Of a stretch of 64,000 nt of DNA, positions 55,415-64,000 are shown one piece after another. Positions within the stretch are counted from its first letter, which is position 1. The number at the start of each line of letters is the position of its first letter. The DNA comes from Protonemura montana (taxonomy: Eukaryota; Arthropoda; Insecta; Plecoptera; Nemouridae): NCBI GenBank assembly GCA_947568835.1, contig OX387611.1:5026001-5090000 (forward strand), in the 5' to 3' direction. The translations under genes and the position numbers were made by a program. The notes under the pieces are model-generated. The model saw only the letters and a program-made list of their open reading frames with translations. It made no database searches and was not told where the DNA came from.

Positions 55415-55645
55415 TAATTCTTAAAATACAATGCGCTGCATGTTTGTAGCACTTCAAATTTAATTAAGATTTCCGAAAAAAACGCATCCAACGTTAAATT
55501 GGAGTTACTCGAGATTGACAGGTTGTGATGTAGTATAACTCCTTGGAGAACTGTCATTCTCATCAAATACACTAAAATCGTCTCAAAAATACCATTTCCA
55601 GGTAGCTCAATAGTAGATCGGGGTGTCCGGCTAGGCACAAATTTA
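55415..55645 (+). repeat. tRNA-like repeat copy, core degraded
   Basis: AATACAATGCGCTGCATG, CCAACGTTAAATTGGAGTTA, CTCGAGATTGACAGG, then ACACTAAAATCGTCTCAAAA and a shortened core (GGTAGCTCAATAGTAG, ATCGGGGTGTCC). Confidence 0.55.
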
Positions 55646-55799
55646 TAAAAGGTTAGTAGTGTTTCTGATAGTAAAATACACAAAAAGTGTCAAAGAAAAG
55701 AAAAATGCAAGACACATAAATAATTCAAAGTTCACAATTTATTTTCGAAATTAGTTGAGCTAGCTCGCTCCACCAAAATCAACATAAACAACTCTCCTA

Positions 55800-56135
55800 A
55801 CTTGATTGTTTTTAGACTCATGTCTACTTGATTTCCATACATATAATTAGTTTGTTAATAAAAAACGCCAATTTGTTCGGGATTTTTTTTCAGAAAATAC
55901 AAAATACATTAGTTTTTGAGTTATTGACCCTGATTATTTTATTTAGATGCATTTAGGAAGCTTGAACTAGGTCATTGTTATAATTTTTGTGCGGTTCTTT
56001 TGTTATCGGAAGATTGTCAGGACTGCTCTAACCCTTGAAGAAGTAACAGGTACAAGTTACGAAACGTCGGGAAATTTAGTTGTTCTTCACTTAGCATATA
56101 AAACCCAGTTCAAATAGTTTTTGTTATCAAGTCAT
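55800..56135 (+). repeat. PLE pseudo-LTR, nearly complete
   Basis: Runs from AAAACGCCAATTTG to CCAGTTCAAATAGTTTTTGT. The hammerhead-like segment 56032-56070 reads CCC, TTGAAGA, stem GTAAC...GTTAC, CGAAACGTC, GGG. Confidence 0.7.
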
Positions 56136-56194
56136 CATGATTATTTTTTAATTTTAGAGGTGAATAGTTTTCTTAAATACAATGCGGTGCCAAT

Positions 56195-56430
56195 TTTATA
56201 TTAGATTTCGCAAATAATAAAGTCCAAAATATCCAAGTGATATGACGTAGTTCAGCGTTAGTGACTGTGAGTATTCACAGCCTCTTGGTTCTACTCCTTG
56301 GAGATCCGTCATTCTCATCAAATACACTAAAATCATTTTTTTTAAATACCATGTCCAAAAAGCTCAATAGGAGATCGGGGTCTCCAGTTAGGCACTTGTT
56401 TCTGATAGTAAAACACACAAAAAGTGTAAA
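56195..56430 (+). repeat. tRNA-like repeat copy, core degraded
   Basis: Shares TTCACAGCCTCTTGGTTCTA, CTCCTTGGAGA, ATTCTCATCAAATACACTAA and AAGCTCAATAGGAGATCGGG with the copy at 35690-36130. Confidence 0.55.
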
Positions 56431-56434
56431 AGAA

Positions 56435-56970
56435 CAGAAAAACGCAAGGCACACAAAAAATTCAAAGTTCACAATTTATTTTCGAAATCAGTTGAGCTAG
56501 CTCGCTTCACCATAATCAACATAAACAACTCCCCCAACTTTCAAATACATCAACAAAAGAAAGCGGCTCAACAAAATATTGCCGCTATCGATACACACGC
56601 AAGCTACCTTGCAATAGAGTTCACTAACTGACCGCATGGGGCGCTGTAACGCTGCGTTGAGTTACAGCGCCTGGCCAATAGGAGGCAAGTGACATAACGC
56701 TGGTTTAACACGCGATTACCCAGTGAGTGGTCAGTAAAATCGACCAGAAGGACACCCGCTGTTACTGTCAAGGTGTATAACCAAGGCTGATCCTTGTTTA
56801 GGAGCCAAGATGATGACAAGCTATAGTCAAAGTTAGCCGAAATAGAACCCTTATGGCGGAAATGTTAAGTTATCACTAGAGATGTAAGGATTTTATTGGG
56901 TTTATAAAACACCATAGCTTTCCGCCATTACGGTGGTCATGAACGACCGTTATTATGAACGGGCACACTG
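56435..56970. other. Spacer before the 68-bp array
   Basis: No gene; 56625-56680 has an inverted pair around GGGGCGCTGTAACGC / TTACAGCGCC. Confidence 0.35.
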
Positions 56971-57920
56971 TGTTAGCTGCTCTTGTCCAACTGCACCAAG
57001 GACCGGCCACCGCTTAGCCTTGTCCCTTTGACACACTGTGTTGGCTGCTCCTGTCCAACAGCACCAAGGACCGGCCACCGCTTAGCCTTGTCACTTTGAC
57101 ACACTATGTTTGCTGCTCCTGTCCAACAGCACCAAAGACCGGTCACCGCTTAGCCTTGTCCCTTTGACACACTGTGTTGGCTGCTCCTGTTCAACAGCAC
57201 TAAGGACCGGCCACCGCTTAGCCTTGTCACTTTGACACACTGTGTTGGCTGCTCCTGTCCAACAGCACCAAGGACCGGCCACCGCTCAGCCTTGTCCCTT
57301 TGACACACTGTGTTGGCTGCTTCTGTCCAACAGCACCAAGGACCGGCCACCACTTAGCCTTGTCACTTTGACACACTGTGTTGGCTGCTTCTGTCCAACA
57401 GCACCAAGAACCGGCCACCACTTAGCCTTGTCACTTTGACACACTGTGTTGGCTGCTTCTGTCCAACAGCACCAAGGACCGGCCACCGCTAAGCCTTGTC
57501 CCTTCGACACACTGTGTTGGCTGCTCCTGTCCAACAGCACCAAGGACCGGCCACCGCTTAGCCTTGTCACTTTGACACACTGTGTTGGCTGCTTCTGTCC
57601 AACAGCACCAAGGACCGGCCACCGCTTAGCCTTGTGCCTTTGACACACTGTGTTGGCTGCTCCTGTCCAACAGCACCAAGGACCGGCCACAGCTTAGCCT
57701 TGTCACTTTGACACACTGTGTTGGCTGCTCCTGTCCAACAGCACCAAGGACCGGCCACCGCTTAGCCTTGTCACTTTGACACACTGTGTTGGCTGCTCCT
57801 GTCCAACAACACCAAGGACCGGCCACCGCTTAGCCTTGTCCCTTTGACACACTGTGTTGGCTGCTCCTGTCCAACAGCACCAAGGATCGGCCACAGCTTA
57901 GCCTTGTCACTTTGACACGA
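56970..57920. repeat. 68-bp minisatellite (about 14 units)
   Basis: The unit contains TTGGCTGCTCCTGTCCAACA, GCACCAAGGACCGGCCACCG, CTTAGCCTTGT and a C/T-variable ACTTTGACACACTGTG. Neighbouring units alternate in a few variant bases (TCAC against CCCT), hinting at a 136-bp dimer over part of the array. Overlapping ORFs on both strands are artefacts. Confidence 0.95.
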
Positions 57921-57924
57921 TATG

Positions 57925-58670
57925 TTGTAGCTGTTACCTAGAAGAGAGGTGAGATTGAAACCGGCGCCGGAATATTACTTGCTATGGTTGATGACGGCTG
58001 ATAATTCCGCCTAGCCTGGAAGAAAGCAGTGGGTTTTCTTGCCTGAAGGCCCCAAATGAAATTTTAGTCTAAAATCTAAAATTTGTTTTTGATCAAATGT
58101 CCCGTTATTTTATCAAGGGCCATAATAACTATGCCTAGATGAAAAAATATCTGCCAGTTAACAACTCACCTCCATGATTACAGCCAATCAGACACTTCAA
58201 ATTTCATCTTAATAAAGTGGAAATACCTTCAACACATAATCAATAGCTACAATATAACTTTAATGCTGAAAACTGGACAAAAAGTTCGGTGTATTGTAAT
58301 AAAGATCTGTGACACGTTTCAACCACGTGACATTCAAATGACGACACAACCACAAATAAAATAAAACATTCGTGCACATCTTTTAAACCTAGGGTATATA
58401 TATATATATATCTATGTACAGCGCAATTACAACAGCGTAATTCTCTGTACGTCTACCCAGTTTACAGCTTGCAATAACCATTAGGTTCCAAGAGTGACGG
58501 GCACTATAATTTGGCTGACACGCATTGCGCATGAGCGTGGGCTATGTTTCGCGATGACAGGTAATAGGTTTATGCATGGACACCAGTTGCATAGACTATG
58601 CTGCAATTAGTCTAACTCAAATTGGCTGATGCCTTACTGTACAGTCGGAGAAGATACAAGCATCTATATC
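57925..58670. other. Spacer between minisatellites
   Basis: No gene; (TA)n near 58395-58410. Confidence 0.4.
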
Positions 58671-58674
58671 AGAT

Positions 58675-59480
58675 CTCCATTGCTACAGTCTAGCCCGTGA
58701 GAGAAGATACCAGCACAAGGACCGTCCCCTGCATTGCTACAGTCTAGCCCGTGAGAGAAGATACCAGCACAAGGACTGTCCCTGCATTGCTACAGTCTAG
58801 CTTGTGAGAGAAGATACCAGCACAAGGACTGTCCCTGCATTGCTACAGTCTAGCTTGTGAGAGAAGATACCAGCACAAGGACTGTACCCTGCATTGGTAC
58901 AGTCTAGCCTGTGAGAGAAGATACCAGCACAAGGACTATCCCCTGCATGGCTACAGTCTAGCCCGTGAGAGAAGATACCAGCACAAGGACTATCCCCTGC
59001 ATGGCTACAGTCTAGCCCGTGAGAGAAGATACCGGCACAAGGACTGTCCCCTGCATTGCTACTGTCTAGCCCGTGAGAGAAGATACCAGCACAAGGACTA
59101 TACCCTGCATGGCTACAGTCTAGCCCGTGAGAGAAGATACCAGCACAAGGACTGTCCCCTGCATTGCTACAGTCTAGCCCGTGAGAGAAGATACCAGCAC
59201 AAGGACTGTCCCCTACATTACTACAGTCTAGCCCGTGAGAGAAGATACCAGCACAAAGACTGTCTCCTGCATTTCTACAGTCTAGCCCGTGAGAGAAGAT
59301 ACCAGCACAAGGACTGTCCCCTGCATTGCTACAGTCTAGCCCGTGAGAGAAAATACCAGCACAAAGACTGTCTCCTGCATTGCTACAGTCTAGCCCGTGA
59401 GAGAAGATACCAGCACAAGGACTGTCCCCTGCATTGCTACAGTCAAGCCCGTGAGAGAAGATAACAGCACAAAGACTGTT
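58675..59480 (+). repeat. 54-bp minisatellite, forward orientation (about 15 units)
   Basis: The unit contains CTACAGTCTAGCCCGTGAGA, GAAGATACCAGCACAAGGAC and TGTCCCCTGCATTG. A few units are one base short. The minus strand keeps a 240-codon open frame of 18-residue repeats, considered an artefact. Confidence 0.95.
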
Positions 59481-60440
59481 GAGCACGTGAAAGTTGCACT
59501 GGGACAGAGTCACATGCACAGTCGAACACGTGAAAGTTGCACTGGGACAGAGTCACATGCCCAGTCGAACACGTGAAAGTTGCACTGGGACAGAGTCACA
59601 TGCCCAGTCGAACACGTGAAAGTTGCACTGGGACAGAGTCACATGCCCAGTCGAACACGTGAAAGTTGCACTGGGGCAGAGTCACATGCACAGTCGAACA
59701 CGTGAAAGTTGCACCGGGACAGAGTCACATGCCCAGTCGAACAAGTGAAAGTTGCACTGGGACAGAGTCACATGCCCAGCTGAACACGTGAAAGTTGCAC
59801 TGGGGCAGAGTCACATGCCCAGTCAAACACGTGAAAGTTGCACTGGGACAATGTCACATGTCCAGTCGAACACGTGAAAGTTGTACTGGGACAGAGTCAC
59901 ATGCCCAGTCGAACACGTGAAAGTTGCGCTGGGACAGAGTCACATGCCCAGTCGAACACGTGAAAGTTGCACTGGGACAGAGTCACATGCCTAGTCGAAC
60001 ACGTGCAAGTTGCACTGGGACAGAGTCACATGCCCAGTCGAACACGTGAAAGTTGCACTGGCACACAGTCACATGCCCAGTCGAACACGTGAAAGTTGCA
60101 CCGGGACAGAGTCACATGCCCAGTCGAACACGTGAAAGTTGCACTGGGGCAGAGTCACATGCCCAGTCGAACACGTGAAAGTTGCACTGGGACAGAGTCA
60201 CATGCCCAGTCGAACACGTGAAAGTTGCACTGGAGCAGAGTCACATGCCCAGTCGAACACGTGAAAGTTGCACTGGAGCAGAGTCACATGCCCAGTCGAA
60301 CACGTGAAAGTTGCACTGGGGCAGAGTCACATGACCAGTCGAACACGTGAAAGTTGCACTGGGACAGAGTCACATACCCAGTCAAACACGTGAAAGTTGC
60401 ACTGGGACAGAGTAACATGCCCAGTCGAACCTAAGGCGCA
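59480..60440. repeat. 43-bp minisatellite with CACGTG in each unit (about 22 units)
   Basis: The unit contains GAACACGTGAAAGTTGCACT, GGGACAGAGTCACATGCCCA and GTC. The palindromic E-box CACGTG is kept in about 21 of 22 units. It follows the 54-bp array without spacer. Confidence 0.95.
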
Positions 60441-61190
60441 CTGGGACAGCCAGTCGAAATCGACATTCGAAGTTGCTTAACCAAATTGGACGGATATAGA
60501 CCCGTGTGAGCTATTTACGATCAGCTATAATAGAAGTTTTGCATTGAATCTTAAGCCCATAGTTCGACCATTCGGTACGGGATGTTAAAAGGTGCTTCTA
60601 GTGTTAGCTCCCTCCCTCTCCCTCAACCACTCCATCATCTCTCTCTTTCTCTCTAGAGGCACTATAGATCTGTTTGGCTGAGGCAATAAATTTTCTTTAG
60701 ACCACCAGTCAGGTCTATATTTCTCGATAGAGTTAATAGCATTCCGAAATGGAACTAATTCAAGTCTCTACGCGCAATCGGTTTGAGGTTCTGGCATCAT
60801 TCTCGATTATTGGTTTCTGTTTTCAATAAAGCGAATAAGCCTGATGCATTTCTGGAATCGCTAGTCGCTATAATCAATTAATATTTTTATTATACGCCAT
60901 TCAGCAGGAGAATATACTTTTTTTTTAGCAGAGGCACCACCACCACGGGCATCAACGTTCGTTTTTGGGTGACTGGTGGGCTTGGCATTGAGCGGCAACC
61001 ATCTCCGCTGATGTTTGCCATTACTTTGTGCTCAAAAGCTTTTTTCTGGCCATGATGAGTGTTTTTTTTCTACCTGTTGTAGGTATTTTTCTGCCAGTCA
61101 TAACATTAGTGGTAAATATTTTGCTGACATAAAAAGTAACCAGAAAACCAGCCATTAAAATTGTAACTAAACTTTCATTCATGATTTGAT
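60440..61190. other. Single-copy spacer between arrays
   Basis: Pyrimidine-rich stretch with CTCCCTCTCCCTC near 60612; no gene seen. Confidence 0.4.
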
Positions 61191-61194
61191 AGCA

Positions 61195-62690
61195 ATACAG
61201 GGGACAGTCCTTGTGCTGGTATCTTCTCTCACGGGCTAGACTGTAGCAATGCTGGGGCAGTCTTTGTGCTGGTATCTTCTCTAACATGCTAGACTGTAGC
61301 AATGCTGGGGCAGTCCTTGTGCTGGTATCTTCTCTCACGGGCTAGACTGTAGCAATGCTGGGGCAGTCCTTGTGCTGGTATCTTCTCTCACGGGCTAGAC
61401 TGTAGCAATGCAGGGGACAGTCCTTGTGCTGGTATCTTCTCTCACGGGCTAGACTGTAGCAATGCAGGGGACAGTCCTTGTGCTGGTATCTTCTCTCACG
61501 GGCTAGACTGTAGCAATGCACGGGACAGTCCTTGTGTTGGTATCTTCTCTCAAGGGCTAGACTGTAGCAATGCAGGGGACAGTCCTTGTGCTGGTATCTT
61601 CTCTCACGGGCTAGACTGTAGCAATGCACGGGACAATCCTTGTGCTGGTATCTTCTCTCACGGGCTAGACTGTAGCAATGCAGGGGACAGTCCCTGTGCT
61701 GGTATCTTCTCTCACGGACTAGACTGTAGCAATGCAGAGGACAGTCCTTGTGCTGGTATCTTCTCTCACGGGCTAGACTGTAGCCGTACAGGGGATAGTC
61801 CTTGTGCTGGTATCTTCTCTCACGGGCTAGACTGTAGCAATGCAGAGACAGTCCTTGTGCTGGTATCTTCTCTCACGGGCTAGACTGTAGCAATGCAGGG
61901 GACAGTCCTTGTGCTGGTATCTTCTCTCACGGGCTAGACTGTAGCAATGCAGGGGACAGTCCTTGTGCTGGTATCTTCTCTCACGGGCTAGACTGTAGCA
62001 ATGCAGGGGACAGTCCTTGTGCTGGTATCTTCTCTTACGGGCTAGACTGTAGCAATGCTGGGACAGTCCTTGTGCTGGTATCTTCTCTCACGGACTAGAC
62101 TGTAGCAATGCAGGGACAGTCTTTGTGCTGGTATCTTCTCTCACGGGCTAGACTGTAGCAATGCAGGGACAGTCCTTGTGCTGGTATCTTCTCTCACGGG
62201 CTAGACTGTAGCCGTACAGGGGATAGTCCTTGTGCTGGTATCTTCTCTCACGGGCTAGACTGTAGCAATGCAGAGACAGTCCTTGTGCTGGTATCTTCTC
62301 TCACGGGCTAGACTGTAGCAATGCAGGGGACAGTCCTTGTGCTGGTATCTTCTCTCACGGGCTAGACTGTAGCAATGCAGGGGACAGTCCTTGTGCTGGT
62401 ATCTTTTCTCACGGGCTAGACTGTAGCAATGCAGGGGACAGTCCTTGTGCTGGTATCTTCTCTCACGGGCTGGACTGTACCAATGCAGGGGACAGTCCTT
62501 TTGCTGGTATCTTCTCTCACGGGCTAGACTGTAGCAATGCAGGGGACAGTCCTTGTGCTGGTATCTTCTCTCACAGGCTAGACTGTACCAATGCAGGGGA
62601 CAGTCCTTTTGCTGGTATCTTCTCTCACGGGCTAGACTGTAGCAACACAGGGGATAGTCCTTTTGCTGGTATCTTCTCTCGGGGGTTAGA
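61195..62690 (-). repeat. 54-bp minisatellite, reverse orientation (about 27 units)
   Basis: Exact reverse complement of the unit at 58675-59480 (here AGTCCTTGTGCTGGTATCTT, CTCTCACGGGCTAGACTGTA, GCAATGCAGGGGAC). A block of about 430 bp (61780-62200) with variants CCGTACAGGGGATAG and GCAGAGACAG recurs at about 62210, a higher-order step. Confidence 0.95.
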
Positions 62691-62694
62691 ATTT

Positions 62695-63180
62695 AAGGCC
62701 TTATATTTTCCGCCAAGGAGCAGAAACCTGGACGGAGGAAATATAAACTCATCATCTTGTCAATAATAATAAATGGTATTTCATAACTTCTGAGTTACAG
62801 TCTGAACACAAGTAATTTTGTTTGATTTCAAAGAAGCAACTTTGCAATGGGTGCAAGACATTGGTAAGAATGTATTTCCGGTCAATATTACTACCAATCG
62901 TATTATTATAAAGCTCCTGCTATTACTGGCAATATCGAAATGTTGAAATGTTCGACAGGTTATTTGTTTTTCATTGCGTTATTGGGTTTGACAAGCAAGT
63001 CACAACTTTTGTTGCTCAATGTCCTATTTTAAAAATGGAAACGAGACTCATGGCTAGAAGGCTCGCTTGTTTTGATTAAAATTACAATAATACATGATCA
63101 GTGCTTTGGTCGTTGTATTTACACTGATTGGCAAATGTACATAAAAAAATGGCTTTAAAGAATTGGTTAGGAAAATACTG
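62695..63180. other. Spacer, no gene seen
   Basis: Nothing recognised. Confidence 0.35.
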
Positions 63181-63182
63181 TT

Positions 63183-63300
63183 CACTTGCAATGCGCGGAG
63201 TGTTTTATTGTTGGGAACAATAATAATCTCTCAAAAATGGATGTCCAAAACGGGGAATCGAATCCCGAACTCCATCTGTCGCGGGTGTTGCTCGAAAAAT
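63183..63300 (-). repeat. tRNA-like repeat copy
   Basis: GCAATGCGCGGAGTGTTTTA, then TCTCAAAAATGGATGTCC, AAACGGGGAATCGAATCCCG (minus-strand B box GGATTCGATTCCC) and GCGGGTGTTGCTC; the A-box half is lost. Confidence 0.55.
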
Positions 63301-63371
63301 TCTTACAATTGAAAGAAGCTGGTAGTTGATATTTCCAATTCCATAAAACAGGCTTGACAATGATTGATTTG

Positions 63372-63620
63372 TTTTCGTGTTTAACAACGCACTGTTTTGA
63401 CATCTGGCCCAGTGACACAAGTCTAATGGCGTCAATGAATGAGTGGATGATGATGAGGATGATTAAGAAACTAACCTAGCCTAGAAGGGAGGAGAGGAAA
63501 CCCGATGCCAGCAGGTAGCACCAAGGGGACCACCGGCTTAACGTCCCTTCCGAAGGACGGTACAACGCGAACAACAGGATTCCTCCACAAATCCATGCTG
63601 TCGATAGGTTGATCTGAATT
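63372..63620 (-). mobile_element. 5S-headed SINE, body and tail
   Basis: Minus-strand tail (GTTTAACAACGCACTGTT) and body (CACCGGCTTAACGTCCCTTC, CATGCTGTCGATAGGTTGAT), lacking the 5S head. A short SINE-tail piece in the other orientation follows at about 63690-63750 (CAAAACAGTGCGTCGTTAGA). Confidence 0.75.
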
Positions 63621-63886
63621 TTCTTTAAGACGACAAAATTCACATGGCGCGATTGGTTTTCAAGTTACAGATTAATTACTGACATCATAAGACCATTATT
63701 ACTGGACTTATTGTCAAAACAGTGCGTCGTTAGACACAACTTAAATAATAATTATGCCGCTGAAGTCAAAAAAATCGTTTTTAACAGTTTTTTTATTTTA
63801 TTTTCAAATTTTTTTCTTTTTTTCTTTACTTAGCTACAAATACTTATCTAGTTTAAATTTAGATTAAAATACTTTTATTGTTTCAG

Positions 63887-64000
63887 GTCAGTGATGGCAA
63901 CTACAGACGAGTCACTTGCATTTGAGGTTTGTCGAAATATTTTCAAACTACAAACGTCTCATGTTTTCAATATGCAATCGATCCCGTGCTCGGACAAAAC
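63887..64000 (+). CDS. Candidate first coding exon of an unrecognised gene (runs off the window)
   Basis: After a polypyrimidine tract, TTTCAG (63881-63886) is a good acceptor. ATG at 63894 opens MATTDESLAFEVCRNIFKLQ and the frame stays open for 35 codons to the window edge. GAG|GTTTGT at 63926 is a weaker alternative donor. With the donor at 51673 this would make a gene with a non-coding first exon and a 12.2-kb first intron. The product is not recognised from so short a piece. Confidence 0.4.

Noticed and set aside
57091-57894. Many overlapping 60-130 codon ORFs rich in Cys and Trp
   Set aside because: They are frames of the 68-bp minisatellite, present in several offsets and on both strands.
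58797-59519. A 240-codon ORF with 18-residue repeats that looks like a structural protein
   Set aside because: It is the 54-bp minisatellite read on the minus strand; the inverted array gives unrelated repeats in other frames.

Overview
The window looks like a piece of an arthropod, probably insect, nuclear genome: AT-rich, intron-bearing genes with GT-AG junctions, a tandem family of CYP4-clan cytochrome P450 genes, one spliced dehydrodolichyl diphosphate synthase (DHDDS) gene, and a very high load of LINEs, Penelope-like elements (PLEs), SINEs, DNA transposons and minisatellites. The species cannot be fixed from the sequence alone.

Layout. (1) 1-32 kb: a plus-strand P450 cluster. Gene A is represented by its last two exons (661-1840). 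Next is a broken copy B keeping only exon 1 and exon 5 (3719-5736). Then come two complete five-exon genes, C (11804-17966, 520 aa) and D (21634-30310, 508 aa), and a lone exon-1 fragment E (31486-31719). Exon lengths (568/161/180/353 nt) and phases are the same in the intact copies, and flanks and introns are also shared, so the cluster grew by block duplication. All three copies that retain exon 4 (A, C, D) have an abnormal I-helix: the CYP4 haem-linking Glu and the oxygen-activating Asp of the usual EGHDTT motif are Ala and Ile, while the ExxR and haem-Cys motifs are kept. The spacers and introns hold a PLE with inverted pseudo-LTRs (6.9-9.3 kb), a hAT element with a perfect 8-bp target duplication and a paralogous empty site (9430-10927), three LINE pieces, a pogo-like DNA transposon remnant (27.2-28.4 kb) and a foldback MITE (29.2-29.8 kb).

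(2) 32-43 kb: a possible orphan terminal exon (32.6-33.0 kb), a gene-poor stretch, and the four-exon DHDDS gene (36851-40630), whose introns carry a TA-flanked MITE and a perfect 25-bp-arm palindrome. A SINE sits 15-20 bases after its stop codon.

(3) 43-64 kb: mostly tandem repeats. These are two 87-bp arrays (44.0-45.9 and 52.4-53.7 kb, the first with an 869-bp higher-order unit), a 68-bp array (57.0-57.9 kb), a 54-bp array (58.7-59.5 kb), a 43-bp array with a CACGTG E-box in nearly every unit (59.5-60.4 kb), and the same 54-bp repeat again in opposite orientation (61.2-62.7 kb). A CpG-rich, promoter-like block with a strong splice donor at 51673, and an ATG-bearing open exon at 63887 running off the window, suggest a further plus-strand gene whose first intron would contain most of these arrays.

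A SINE family whose head is clearly derived from 5S rRNA occurs at nine or more places. In several copies the 5S-like module is tandemly multiplied (two to seven copies of a 91-bp unit). A second repeat family carries a tRNA-like core with A and B boxes between about 20-bp inverted repeats. The functional system that can be inferred is modest: membrane-anchored microsomal P450s, possibly with altered chemistry, and dolichol synthesis for glycosylation. The unusual content lies in the altered P450 active site and in the structure of the repeats.
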